Shown: positions 44,514 through 56,284, counted from the stretch's first letter. The stretch is 64,000 nt of DNA from Opisthocomus hoazin (GCF_030867145.1 NC_134426.1:2542001-2606000), one strand, 5' to 3'. Notes: a model not told the origin generated them from the sequence alone. Translations and numbers: made by a program.

Positions 44514-46772
44514 CATAGAATCATAGAATCATAGAATGTTAGGGGTTGGCAGGGACCTCTGTGGGTCATCTAGTCCAACCCTCCCGCCGAAGCAGGGTCA
44601 CCTACAGTAGACTGTGGAGGACCTTGTCCAGGGGGGTCTTGAATATCTCCATAGAATGAGACTCCATGGCCTCCCTGGGCAGCCTGGTCCAGTGTTCCGT
44701 CACCCTCAGAGTGAACAAGTTCTTCCTCATGTTCAGACGGAACTTCCTGTGCCTCAGTTTGTGCCCATTGCCCCTTGTCCTGTCACTGGGCACCACTAAA
44801 AACAGTCTGACCCCGTCCTGCTGTCACCCAAACTTAAAGATATTTACAGGCATTTACAAGGTCCCCTCGCAGCCTTCTCTTCTTCAGGCTGAACAAGCCC
44901 AGCTCCCTCAGCCTTTCCTCATAGGAGAGATGCTACAGTCCCCTCACCATCCTCGTAGCCATCCACTGGACTCTCTCCAGTAGCTTCTCATCTTTCTTGA
45001 AGTGGGGAGCCCAGAACTGAACAGAGTACTCCAGATGGGGCCTCACTAGGGCAGTGTAGAGGGGAAGGAGAACCTCCCTCAACCTGCTGGCCACACTCTG
45101 CTTAATGCACCCCAGGATCTCATTGGCCTTCTTGGCAGCCAGGGCACATTGCTGGCTCACGGTCAACCTATCGTCCACCAGGACACCCAGATCCCTCTCC
45201 ACAGAGCTGCTCTCCAACAGGTCCACCCCGAGCCTGTACTGATGCATGGGGTTGCTCCTCCCCAGGTGCAGGACCCTGCACTTGCCCTTGTTGAAGTTCA
45301 TTATGTTCCTCTCTGCCCAACTTCCCAGCCTGTCCAGGTCACGCTGAATGGCAGCACAGCCTTCTGGTGTATCTATCACTCCTCCCAGTTTGGTGTCATC
45401 AGCAAACTTGCTGAGGGTACGTTCTAACTCTTCATCCAGGTCGTTGATGAAGAAATTGAACAAGACTGGGCCCAGTACTGACCCCTGGGGGACACCACTA
45501 GTTATCGGCCTCCAACTAGACTCAGCGCCGCTGATGAAAACCCTCTGAGTTCTGCCATTCAGCCAGCTCCACTTCACCAACAACTCATCCAGCCCACACT
45601 TCCTGAGCTTCCCTAGGAGGATATTATGGGAGACTGTGTCAAAAGCCTTGCTGAAGTGAAGGTAGACAACATCCACGGCTCTCCCTTCATCTACCCAGCC
45701 AGTCACACCATCGTAGAAAGCTACCAGATTGGTCAAGCATGATACCCTCTTGGTGAATCCATGCTGACTATTCCTGATAACCTTCTTTTCCTGCACTTGC
45801 TTGATGATGACCTCTAGAATGAGTTGCTCCATCATGTTTCCCGGGATGGAGGTGAGGCAGATTGGCCTGTAGTTCCTTGGGTCCTTCTTCTTGCCCTTTT
45901 TGAAGATTGGAGTGACATTGGCTTTTCTCCTGTCCTCGGGCCCCTCTCCTGTCCTCCAGGACCTCTCAAAGATGATGGAGAGTGGCTCAGCAATGACATC
46001 CGCCAGCTCCCTCAGCACTCGTGGGTGCATTCCATCGGGGCCCATGGATTTGTGGGCATCCAGATTGCTTAAGCAATCTCTCACACAGTCCTCCTCAACC
46101 AAGGGAAGGTCATCCTCTCTGTAGGCTTCATCTCTTGCCTCCAGGGCCTGGGATTCCTGAGGGCCTGCCTTGGCACTGAAGACTGAAGCAAAGAAGGCAT
46201 TCAGTAGCTCTGCCTTCTCTGCAACCTCTGTCACCAGGACACCTGAGTTCCTCCACCACTTGCATCAGAAAGTTATCATTATGCTCTGCAGGAACCTCCT
46301 GCATTGCGCGTGCCTGGCTGTGTGGTCTTCCCAGCTGATGTCAGGGTGGTTGAAGTCCCCCAAGAGAACCAGGGCCTGTGACTGTGAGGCTGCCTGCAGC
46401 TGCTTGTAGAAGGCCTCATCAACTTCCTCCTCCTGGTCAGGTGGCCTGTAGTGCACACCCACAATAACGTTACCGATATGAGCCTGTCCCTTAATTCTAA
46501 CGCATAAGCTCTCAACTCCTTCTTCATCTGTCCCCAGGCAAAGCTCAATACATTCCAGTTTCTCCCTCACATACAAAGCAACTCCACCACCTCTCCTTGT
46601 TGGCCTGTCTTCTCTAAAGAGTCCATAGCCATCCACAACAGCATGCCAGTCAGGCAAGTCATCCCAGCATTTTCCTGTGATGGCCACCAGGTCTTAGCTG
46701 TCAGCACGTATCCGTCCTGCTGTATAATGGCTTCCAGTTCCTCCTGTTTATTGCCCATGCTACGTGCGTTGG
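44514..46772 (-). mobile_element. CR1: CR1, minus strand, ORF1 missing and an internal deletion
   Basis: It starts with an ATCATAGAATC tail and carries most of ORF2 in reverse. A 433-codon open stretch (44933-46234) includes the reverse transcriptase with [10 protein letters not shown] and FADD. The endonuclease start lies at 46265-46770. Compared with the full-length copy, about 600 bp between endonuclease and reverse transcriptase are missing: VVEE is joined to VLVTE at about 46251. A short in-frame loss near KWSWLNGR is also present. The 5' break corresponds to the first codons of ORF2. Confidence 0.92.
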
Positions 46773-47166
46773 TTATGAGGAGCGGCTGAGGGAACTGAGG
46801 TTGTTTATTCTGGAGAAGAGGAAGCTGAGGGGAGACCTTATGGCTCTCCACAACTACCTGAAACGAGGTTGTAGTGAGGCTGATGTTCGTCTCTTCTCCC
46901 AAGTAACTTGCAATAGGATGAGAGGCAATGGACTTAAGTTACATCAGGGGAGGTTTAGATTGGATATTAGTCAAAAATTTCTTTACTGAAAGAGTGGTCA
47001 GGCAGTGGAACAGACTGCCCAGAGAAGTGGTGGAGTCCCCGTCCCTGGAGGTGTTCAAAAAATGTCTGGATGTGGCACTTTGTGATATGATTTAGTAGCC
47101 ATGGTGGTGTTGAGTTGACAGTTGCACTTGATCTTAGAGGTCTTTTCCAGCCTTAATTATTCTGTG
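46773..47166 (+). mobile_element. CR1: CR1 3' fragment of a second subfamily
   Basis: It reads [25 protein letters not shown], the [14 protein letters not shown] motif, and a 3' end of GATCTTAGAGGTCTTTTCCAGCC with an ATTCTGTGAT tail. The subfamily is the one seen at 40285 and 60923, not that of the neighbouring CR1. The two meet head to head at 46772/46773. Confidence 0.9.
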
Positions 47167-47960
47167 ATACCCCTGAGTCCCATGGTGAAGAGCATGGTGA
47201 TGCAGGCTGTCCCCTCTGTAGTCCACAGTGGTCCACAGTGGAGCAGATAATCATCTGCAGCCAGGGAGGACCTCACCCTGGAGCAGGAGGCTGTGACCCC
47301 GTGGAGAGCCTGTGCTGGAGCAGGCTTGTGGCAGGACCTGTGGCCTCATGGAAAGAAGAGCCCATGCCAGAGTGGATTTTCTGGCAGGACTTGTGACCCT
47401 ATGGGGGGGCCCACGCTGGAGCAGCCTGTTTTTGAAGGACTGCACCACATGGAAGGGACCCACACTGGAGCAGTTCGTGAAGAACTGCAGCCTGTGGGAA
47501 GGACCCACATTTCAGAAGTTCATGGAAGACTGTCTCCCATGAGAGGGTCCTCATGCTGGAGTAGGGAAGAGTGTGAGGAGTCCTCCCCCTGAGGAGGAAG
47601 GAGCGGCAGAGACAACATGTGCTGAACTGACTGCAACTCCACTCCCTGTTCCCCTGCACTGCTTGGGGGAAGGAAGTAGAGACCCTGGGAGTGAAGCTGA
47701 GCCCAGGTAGAAGGAAGGGGTGAGGGGAAGGTGCTTTTTAGATTGGTTCTTATTTCTCTTTACCTTACTCTGACTTGATTGGTAAGAAATGAAATAAATT
47801 TCACCAAGTCGAGTCTGTTTTGCCCATGACGGTAACTGCTGAGTGACCTGCCTGTCCTTATCTTGACCCATAAGGCCTTTTTTTACTTTTATCCCCCTGT
47901 CCAGCTGAGGAGAGGGATTGATAGTGTGGTTTGGTGGGCACCTGGTGCCCCTCCACATGC
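47167..47960 (+). mobile_element. LTR with about seven internal tandem units of about 48 bp
   Basis: After CTGAGTCCCATGGTGAAGAGC, units of 45-52 bp built around CACACTGGAGCAG and a CTGTGGGAAGGACC end repeat to about 47560. An AATAAATTTCACCAAGTC (polyadenylation signal) follows near 47792. The run then continues TGCTGAGTGACCTGCCTGTCC, TTATCTTGACCCATAAGGCC, TTTATCCCCCTGTCCAGCTGAGG and GTGGTTTGGTGGGCACCTGG. I recognise this run as the R-U5 part of an avian endogenous retroviral LTR. No internal retroviral sequence follows, so this is a solo or truncated LTR. Exact ends and target duplication could not be set. Confidence 0.65.
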
Positions 47961-48928
47961 CCCCAGGAATAGCTGAAAGCATTTGTTCCCACTCAGGTTC
48001 TGTGCATGCTTGTGTCTCATATGCCAAGGCAAATAAAGACTTCTGACCTAGTCATTTGGTGTCCCTCCGTGGAGGGACAAACAACATCTCCAAACTTAGG
48101 TGAGAGTCCAGTGTTGGAAATGGTGGTTGTTATTGGCTGTTCGGTGATGATTGCTCTGGGACAGATTCGCCCAGGTGCTCAGCAAACACGGGCTGAGAAC
48201 GTACCCTGTTCTGCTGGTCCTTCGTGCCTCTCCCAGGAAGCCCAGCTGTGATAGGACACAGCCATGTGCCTCCACCATGCACACTCACACACTTCATCTC
48301 TTCGCTGGTGTTTTCTCTCTGCTGCATTTTCTTGAGAAAAACATTAGAAGCAGACCTAAACCTTCAGGCACTGCCCTTAGGAGAACCCCTTTCCTGATGG
48401 AAATGCTGTTGTAAATATCAGCTCTGTCACAGAGGTGCCCATTGCTTGTTCCTGCCTCTGGCAAAGGACTGTCGTGCCGCAGGTCTATGACCAAGCTGCC
48501 AGTGCTCTCACGCCTCTCAGTAACACAAAGGCTTGGAAGGAAAGCGTGGCAGTTGAAAGAGACCACCTTGGGAAAGACCAAGTGCTGGTGCTCCCTGGCA
48601 GCATTTGCTGTGCTGGGACTCTTCTCCCCGCCACCTCTGCACGCAGGCACTGCCCCTGCAGCCCCAGAAAAGCTCTCAGACAAAAGGATCTTGGACAAAT
48701 ATTGACTGTGAGGTCCTGTATTTTGTTGTAAAACACAGAGCATGGCTCATCATTATGCAGTCTCTGGATGACACAAGACAGGTAGATACTAATTTAGGAA
48801 TGGTATGCACAATGAAATTTCTTTATGGACAATATTGTTACAGTTTAGAAAAGCTGAAAACCAAACCAAATCAAAGAAAACCAACTACGTAAATGATATG
48901 CAGAAGAAGGTGGGCAGTTTTTTGCGTC
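47961..48928. other. 3' flank of the intact olfactory receptor
   Basis: It contains an AATAAA near 48030, a perfect 8-bp inverted repeat at 48061-48078, and a segment at 48340-48420 shared with the flank of the receptor pseudogene. No further gene is visible. Confidence 0.4.
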
Positions 48929-49852
48929 TTAAAAGTATCCAACCATTAGTTTCCACACTGCATCCTTGAGCTCCTGGTTCCTCATGCTGTAGATGAGGGG
49001 GTTCATGACAGGAGGAACCACCGAGTACAGCACTGCCACCACCAGGTCCAGGGACGGGGAGGAGACGGAGGGAGTCTTCAGGTAGGCAAATGTACCGATA
49101 CTCATAAACAGAGACACCACAGCCAGGTGAGGGAGGCATGTGGAAAAGGCTTTGCATCGTCCGTGCTGAGAGGGAATGCTCATCACGGCCTTGAAGATCT
49201 GCACATAGGATAGCACAATGAAAACAAAACACCCAAAAGATAAACAGGCACTAAGCACAAGGACCCCAAGTTCCCTGAGGTAGGATTCTGAGCAGGCAAG
49301 CTTGAGGAGCTGGGGGATTTCACAGAAGAATTGCTCCACAGAATTGCCTTGGCAGAGTGGTACTGAAAATGTACTGGCCGTGTGCAGCACAGCATCAAGA
49401 ATCCCACTGCCCCAGGCAGCTGCTGCCATGTGGACACAAGCTCTGCTTCCCAGGAGGGTCCCGTAGTGCAGGGGTTTGCAGATGGCAATGTAGCGGTCAT
49501 AGGCCATGACCGTAAGCAGATAAAACTCTGATGAAATGAAAAAGACAAATAGAAAGACTTGGGCAGCACACCCCCAGTAGGAGATGGCCCTGGTATTCCA
49601 GAGGGAATTGGTTATCGCATTGGGCAGAGTCGTGGAGGTGGAACCCAGGTCGATGAGGGAGAGGTTGAGGAGGAAGAAGTACATGGGGGTGTGGAGATGG
49701 TGGTCGCAGGCTATGGCAGTGATGATGAGTCCATTGCCCAGGACGGCAGCCAGGTAGATGACCAGTAAGAGCCAGAAGTGCAAGAGCTGCAGCTCCCGTG
49801 TGTCTGCGAATGCCAGGAGGAGGAACTGGGTGATGGAGCTGTCGTTGGTCAT
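48929..49852 (-). CDS. Olfactory receptor, OR14-like, intact
   Basis: This is an uninterrupted 307-residue frame from ATG at 49852 to TAA at 48929, the usual length of vertebrate odorant receptors. These are G-protein-coupled receptors of the olfactory neuron cilia that signal through G-olf. Visible hallmarks in order: an N-glycosylation site NDS near the N-terminus; GN in transmembrane 1; LHTPMYFFLLNLSLID; a conserved Cys before transmembrane 3; MAYDRYIAICKPLHY; CEIPQLLKLAC in the second outer loop; KAFSTCLPHLAVVSLF before transmembrane 6; PPVMNPLIYSMRN in transmembrane 7. These fit the class II receptor group expanded in birds (OR14 type). An AG-containing pyrimidine tract just upstream of the ATG suits the usual 5' UTR intron. 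Confidence 0.95.
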   Translation of the reverse strand: MTNDSSITQFLLLAFADTRELQLLHFWLLLVIYLAAVLGNGLIITAIACDHHLHTPMYFFLLNLSLIDLGSTSTTLPNAITNSLWNTRAISYWGCAAQVFLFVFFISSEFYLLTVMAYDRYIAICKPLHYGTLLGSRACVHMAAAAWGSGILDAVLHTASTFSVPLCQGNSVEQFFCEIPQLLKLACSESYLRELGVLVLSACLSFGCFVFIVLSYVQIFKAVMSIPSQHGRCKAFSTCLPHLAVVSLFMSIGTFAYLKTPSVSSPSLDLVVAVLYSVVPPVMNPLIYSMRNQELKDAVWKLMVGYF

Positions 49853-52112
49853 TTGCTTCCTCTATGCATGAGATCCTGTTTCTAGAGGAAGAATCAGTGA
49901 AGAGTTAGGGCAGACTTCTCGGAGGAAAATCAAAGCTATTCTCCTAGAATCTCACCCTGCTTCCTACACACCCCATTCCTTTTCACAAAGCCCTTCCTTC
50001 AGCTCTGTGGCTGCAGCTCTGGTTGATGCTGGCAGAGTATACCAGGAGGAGCAGGATCTCTTCCCATGGGCTGCCAAGGAGCCAGCTCTGCTCTGCAGCG
50101 GTGGGTTCATGGGCATGGTGGCACAAGGGTTCATGGCCATTGTGGGCCAAGGTCCAGACCTGGTGTGAGACTTTGCCAGAGGAATCTGCTCTTATTGCAG
50201 AAGGGATTTTCAGCATCTGCATGGCCAGTGCTAAGGAATGGGGATGGCAGAAGGCAGTCTCAGAGGTTTTGGGTTCCTACAGCTTCCCTCATGTCACCTT
50301 AGGGGTGTGTTTTGATGTCAGAAACTCTCAGCATTCCTACTGCACTTCTGGAGAAGAGAGGGAGTCTTGTGAGGTGTAAAAATTGCTTGTGGCTTAGTGC
50401 AGAAGGAGGGCAGCTGGTCTGTCCCTCTGCGTTGTTCTGAGCTGCCCTGGGCTTATTCTTCATGAGGTGGATAATGAGCACACTCCTGTGTTATCCAGGA
50501 AAACAACCAGATGCTACAGAGAAGAGAGGGATCCAGTGCAGACCGCTAAATGTCTCACCCTTTTTCAGGGTCTCAGCACCTCACTTCTAGCCAAGGACAT
50601 GGCTCATTTTACCAACCCGACAGGATTTCCTCCCCTGTAGCATCTCCGAGCTTCTCCATGGGGCTTGCACATAACAAAAGGGTGTGAGAGGACAGGTTGG
50701 CATTGTGGAGGGCAGCTCACAGCTTGGAAGGACACATCAAGGAGATAGCCAAGTGTTCTAAGGATAGCATATGGTGAAGGGAAAATTAGCTGATCCTCCA
50801 GCCCCACAGACTGCGGTGCCCACAGCCCCACAGGGGAGATGAAAGCTGGGGCATTTGTTCCCATGGAGTCACCTGCAGGAATGGAGCCAAAAGATCAGCC
50901 TGTGATGCTGCAGGTGAATCTCCAGCTCCCTAAAGAAGCTGACAGAAACAATGAAATTAGAACAGCAATAACACAGGCAAGTGGAGAAACAACCAAATAT
51001 GCAGGGAGGGTCTGGCTGAGAGAAGCCAGGGCAGAAGCAACCGGGCCCTCAGCACAGCGTTACCCGTACCCAGCTGTGCACGCCGCCTCCCAGACACCAA
51101 CATTGCTGGGCAGTTGAGCTCTGAGCCCCTATGACCTGCAGAAGAGAAATGGACACGTGACTGGAGAGCTGTCCCATGGCTCTGCTGGAGCTCTGCTGCA
51201 GAGGAGAGGTGGTTCATGGCTTGGAGCCCACAGCCCTGAGGGAAGAGGCTTTGGTGGCTGTGAGAGGAGGCAAGGGGGCTTGCTCAGAGGAAGGACTCTG
51301 CACCGGAGGGGATGATGCAGATTTTTCTCACATCTCCCTCCCACAACATTTCTGCTTTTCCTTTCCTGTCTTTTCCTGATCATAATCCTGCTACCTGGAG
51401 ATTTTCCTCCTGGGAGGTATTTCCCTGTCCCCTGTCTTTACCTGTCAGTGCTCACATCCCACCCCCTGTGCACTCACCCTGGCCCTACAGAAACCTGCCT
51501 GTTTGCAGGGCGCTGTCTGGGAGCCCGTTCCTGTTTGCAGGTTGAAAGCAGGACAGGTGAGATTCAGCCTGATGGGTCCAGGAAAGGTGATGCTGGTGCT
51601 GTCCATAGGCAGAGGGTGCTTTAGGAGGCTCCTATCAGAGTTACTGATCACTCGCTAAGGAGTCTCAGTGACTGCTTCAAAGCTGACAGCTCCTTTTCCA
51701 TTTATCCCTTTTCCACTGCCCCCCCTCCTAAAACAGGAAACTGAAAACACAAATTCAGGAAATTTTCATTAATTTTATGCAATCCGTGCCATGACCTTCT
51801 CCTTGAATGAGCCCTTCAGAAAAAGCCTGTGGGTGAACTGGAGCTGTGAGCAGCCCTGACCCATGGAGCAGTCTCCTGGTAGGAGAAAAAACCTGCCCTA
51901 CCAGGGATCACTTCTTCGACCCACAGATTCTCCCCACAGCACCATGACGAGCTCCCTGGGAAGGCTGAGCACTGACCCCAGCATACAGACTCCTGTGGTA
52001 AAGGGGCCCTGCTCTGCAGGACCATCCTGGGCACCCCTGGCTGCACATCCAGCTTAACATCCTACCAGTAATCCCTGGAGAAGGGGGGCATCCAGTCAGC
52101 ATGTCCTACTCC
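49853..52112. other. 5' flank of the intact olfactory receptor
   Basis: The first 250 bp resemble the 5' flank of the pseudogene (44232-44510). A 5' UTR exon and promoter are expected somewhere here but cannot be placed. Short open frames on both strands (for example 50957-51217 and 51129-51383, minus) show no motifs. Confidence 0.4.
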
Positions 52113-52660
52113 TCTGATGGCAGGGCAGGGCAAAACGTCTCAGGAACATGTCTTCCTCCTCTATGCCTTAGAAGCTGTGACAATCCTCCACAAAGATCCT
52201 GTAGGCTGTAGGATGTGCCAGCTTTTGAAGATCCCTCCAGCAGCTGCAGATTCACTGCCCTGCTTCCAGGGACTTCATTTCACAGGTTGTGAAGATTTCT
52301 CTCCCAGTGAGCTCTCAGCATCCTCCCATGCCACGCTGCCTTTAACCCCTCTCTGCCTCACTCCTCTGCCCTCGCTGCCTGCAGGCAGTGCCCTCAGCCC
52401 TACTGTGCTTTGCAGAGGAGCTACTCCTGGGCACAGCTGTCTCTTTGAAGTGTTCCCTGTTGCCATGAGCTCCCTCCATCCCAGGAGCCCAGCCCAGCTC
52501 AGCAGCAGAGGACCAGCTCAAGGTGGCTCTTTCTCTGCCCACTCTGGGCTCCCTTGTGGTGTTTCTGGGTCTCCAGAGATACTGCTGTGAAACAGGCTGA
52601 AGTCATCACTGACATCACTCTCCCTCCCTCTGCTGGGGAGAACAACTTCTTTCTAGCAAT
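52113..52660 (+). repeat. Inverted repeat, left arm
   Basis: This arm of about 550 bp is highly similar to the reverse complement of 63455-64000. For example, the stretch with CAATCCTCCACAAAGATCC, CTGTAGGCTGTAGGATGTGCC and CTGCTTCCAGGGACTT is nearly identical. A 157-codon frame crosses it but is not preserved as such in the other arm. The repeat lies upstream of the receptor gene and may be part of an OR-associated duplicated flank. Confidence 0.8.
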
Positions 52661-54099
52661 GTCACTTCTCCTTATCACATTTAAGACAACTGAACCTGCA
52701 ATTATTTCTGTGTCCAGCACTGTTGATGGATGTAATCAGCCTGAGTCCTGTGGCACAGGGAGAGGTCTGTCCCATCTTTATCCAGTAGATGTAGGCAGTG
52801 CTTCTCCCACATCCTTTAGTTATGTCTTTGACGATACATTCAAAGAACAGATCAATAATTATCCCAGGCTTTTCCATAGCCAAGCACATTTTCAGAAACA
52901 CCTTGTCCTTCCTGGTGATCAGCTTCACCTGCACCATAGGCCCCCCAAGGCTGCAGGGACACCAGAGACAGCAAAAGCCTCTCCTGGCAGGGATGCAGAG
53001 TCCAGCCCTGCATCTCTCTGCTCCTGAGGGATCATCAGGTTTTTCTCTCGTTAGGGAGTCCTCATTTCCTCTTTACGTCGCCATCTGACCTCCACACCAG
53101 CATGCACTAAAGCAAAGCTTTGCTTGCATGGGACCTTGGGCACTTGGGAACACCTTTCATTGTTTCATGTCTGAGCCTGCTCCTGGTGCCATGGCTGAAG
53201 TCCAGCACACCTCTGTTCTGACATAAAGAACCTATAATAGGGTGAGGGAGGGTCCTAATTCTTATTTAGCCAGCCTGAGGAAGTCTTGCGATCAAAGGCC
53301 TCACATCTTACTGGGGACTTTAATGACCCTGTGTATTGGGTTTCCATGGCAAGGCTTTGGTAGTGGTGAGGGGAGCTGCAGAGGTGGTTTAGGTGAGAAG
53401 AGAGCAACAGCTGCTTGTTGGACATAGCAGGTTTCTGTTGCCTCCAAAATGCGCCAGCCACTGCCCAAACCTGAGCCAGTAAGCAAATGTAGTGGCCCTT
53501 CTCTGATAGCCTACTGGAGAAAGGACAAAAGAGAGTGGGCAGCAGCTGTAAAAGAGAAGAATGAGAGAAACAACCCTGCAGACACCAAGGTGAGCAAAGA
53601 AGGAGGGGGAGTGAGAGAGAGGTTTGGTAGGGAGCTGGCAGCCAAGAGTCAGCTGACTCCCATGACATTCACAGGACAGCAGAGTGCAAATGCTCCTTTA
53701 TGTGTCTGGAGGCTCTTTGCATCAGCTTTTTAGCACACATGGACCAACAAACGGGATGTTCACCGGGATCTGAAAACCTGTGTCATCCTGGTCAGCCTTG
53801 GCTCCACTAGCAAAGCCATAGTGGAGTCTCAGCTCCCAAAGGGAGTGCAGAAGGAGAGCAGCAGAGTGCATATGCCAGGTCTCAGAGTGGCAGACTTTGG
53901 CCAAGACCGGGAACTTCCAATGGGCAGTGTCACTGAAGGGCAGCAGAATTCAGTGCAACTGCTTTCAAGGACAACATTCTCTAAACCCATAAAGGGTACA
54001 AGCTGATACTCCAGCAACCAAGGGGACCTCTCAGGACACCAGCTACGCTAAACAGGCAACATGTCAGGAAGCTCCATGGAAAAAGGGAAGCAGAGAGGG
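52661..54099. other. Mostly unrecognised, with a possible LTR piece
   Basis: The stretch 53500-53640 (GGACAAAAGAGAGTGGGCAGCAGCTG, AGAAACAACCCTGCAGACACC, GGAGGGGGAGTGAGAGAG) resembles the U3 part of the LTR family at 47167. The remainder shows no gene or repeat that I can identify. Confidence 0.35.
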
Positions 54100-54330
54100 T
54101 GTGGACAGAGGATCTCACTTCCAAGGAGGAATGTAGACATAAGGAGGGTTTTAGGAAAGCAAAAGCTCCCCAGGAGTTAACATTTGCAAGGGAGTCCAAG
54201 GGCATCAAAGTGATGAAGAGCAGGTGTAGATCTGTCTGAGGAACTCTTTGTCCTCTTTGACTCTGTCTTCACCCACAAGTTCTCCCAACCCTTGGTGCCC
54301 TGAAGCCGGATTCTGGAGGAGAACAACCAG
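54100..54330 (+). mobile_element. Old degenerate CR1 fragment
   Basis: It reads EECRHKEGFRKAKAPQELTFARESKG, aligning with the linker of CR1 ORF2 ([23 protein letters not shown]), then CPL-LCLHPQ-like debris corresponding to FFASVFS. Confidence 0.5.
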
Positions 54331-54589
54331 CAGTGGCTGTGGATCACTCCAGGGGCTATTGAGCAAGGTTTTTTTGGATTGCTGGGTACCAAAATCAAAT
54401 CAGGTTGGATCGCCCCTGCACTTGTCCTGTTCATTGTGAGATTCAGCCTAGACTTCTTCACCTGGCTTCTTCTGTAATATTATTACTGTACAGCTATGAC
54501 AGCATAAAGCTACAGTACCATACCCTTATGTCATACTGCAACAGCGATCATACGTGAGTTGCAAGGAAAAAAAAATCACAAACTACAAT

Positions 54590-55845
54590 TCTTCTAGGAA
54601 AAATGCCACTCCAGTTTCCAGCGGGCAGCCATCCAGACAAGGTAGACAGTTAGATCGTGCTTCCAGTTCGTTTGAAGGGACTTCTAAGTCATTTTTACAG
54701 GAGGTGTGCAGAAACTTCTCTTGCCAGGATTAGAGGGGCCCTGCCTCAAGCCAGGTGGAGGAAAGCGACAACCGCATTTATTGGATGGTGTGGATTTGGT
54801 GGCCTGGCACATCAGATCCACAAGAGTAGAAAGCTCTAGTGGACACTGGTGCACAGTGTATTTTAATGCCATCAGATTTCCAAGGGTCAGAGTCCATTTG
54901 CATTTCTGGAGTGACAGGGGGGTCCCAAGAGCTGAGTGTACTGGAGGCTGAAGTGAGCCTCACTGGGCAGGAGTGGTAGAAGCACCCCATCGTAACTGGC
55001 CCCGAGGCTCCGTGCATCCTTGGGATAGACTATCTTAGGAGAGGGTATTTCAAGGACCCAAGTGGTTATCGCTGGGCTTTTGGCATAGCTGCTTTGGAGA
55101 CGGAAGAAATTCAACAGCTGTCCATTTTGCCTGGTCTCTCGGAGGGTCCTTCCGTTGTGGGGTTGCTGAGGGTTGAAGAACAACAGGTGCCAATCACTAC
55201 AACAACAGTGCACCGGCGAAAATACCACACCAACCAAGACTCCCTTAAACCCATTCATCAGCTGATCCGCCAGCTGGAGAGTCAAGGAGTGATCAGCAAA
55301 ACTCACTCACGCTTTAATAGTCCCATAAGGCCAGTGAGAAAATCTCCTGGAGAGTGGAGGCTGACAATAGACTACCGTGGCCTGAATGAAGTCACAGCAC
55401 TGCTGAGTGCTGCCGTGCCAGACATGCTAGAACTTCAATATCAGCTGGAGTCAAAGGCAGCCAAGTGGTACGCTACAATTGACATCGCTAATGCATTCTT
55501 CTCCATCCCTTTGGCAGCAGAGTGCAGGCCACAGTTTGCTTTCCCTTGGAGGGGTGTTCAGGACACCTGGAATCAGCTGCCCTGACATTGACTAATCCAG
55601 ACTGTGTTGGAAAGGAGTGAAGCTCCAGAACATCTGCTGTACGTCAATGACATCAGCATATGGGGCAATACAGCAGAAGAATTTTTTGAGAAAGGAGAGA
55701 AAATAATACAAATCCTTCTGAAAGCCAGTTGTGCCATAAATGGAAGCAAAGTCAAGGGACCTGCTCAAGACATCCTATTTTTGGGATTAAAGTTGCAAGA
55801 AGGGCATCTTCAGATAAGAAAGGACGTGATCAACAAGAGCTAGGC
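54590..55845 (+). pseudogene. Endogenous retrovirus protease and reverse transcriptase remnant
   Basis: One frame carries, in order, ALVDTGAQ at 54836-54856 (aspartic protease active site), a protease C-terminal LGIDYLRRG-type segment, a reverse transcriptase finger/palm start (QLESQGVISKTHSRFNSP, EWRLTIDYRGLNE), KWYATIDIANAFFSIPL, and then YVND at 55640-55651. Nonsense codons occur at 54977, 55583 and 55589. At 55585-55600 a segment between the palm motifs is missing. The expected YXDD catalytic box has Asn in place of its first Asp. The frame ends at 55841. Gag-side sequence before 54800 is decayed. The element is inactive and lacks RNase H and integrase here. It is a different retroviral group from that in unit A. 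Confidence 0.8.
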
Positions 55846-55867
55846 CACAAACCCCAGGTGAGCACAG

Positions 55868-56284
55868 TGTTTTGGTTTCGGCTGCCGCCGGCAACAAAAG
55901 TGCCACGCGGCCGCCCCTCCCCCCGCTGCGGTGCGGAGGAGAATGAAAAGAAAGAGGCAGAAACTGGTGGGTCGGGATGAGGGCAGTTTAACAGAACAGC
56001 AAACAGAGGGAAACAGGAACAACAACGATACAAATAAGGAGAAAACACAACAACGAACTGCACGACCCAGGCAGCTGCTCTCCCGCACAGCACCGGCGCC
56101 GCGTCCCCCCAAGCCACGAGTGAGTTCCCGCCACGCCGCCCCCCCCCACCGGAACCCAGCGTGACGTCACATGGTATGGAATACCGGGCTCTGTTTGGCC
56201 AGGTGGGGTCAGGCCCCACCCCCCAGCTGTGCCCCTTCCTGGAGTCCGGTGAAAATTAACCCTGTCCTGGCCAAACCCAGGACA
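55868..56284 (-). mobile_element. Solo LTR, 417 bp, with 5-bp target duplication CACAG
   Basis: On the minus strand it starts TGTCCTGGGTTTGGCCAGG and ends CCGAAACCAAAACA, a TG...CA element. It is flanked by CACAG at 55863-55867 and by CACAG at 56285-56289, a perfect 5-bp duplication. The sequence includes GGTTAATTTTCACCGG and CATACCATGTGACGTCACG, typical of avian LTRs. No internal retroviral DNA is attached, so it is the product of LTR-LTR recombination. It sits 20 bp after the pol remnant, on the opposite strand. Confidence 0.9.

Noticed and set aside
55830..56219. 129-codon minus-strand frame
   Set aside because: It lies within the solo LTR and its edge, and is explained by LTR sequence.
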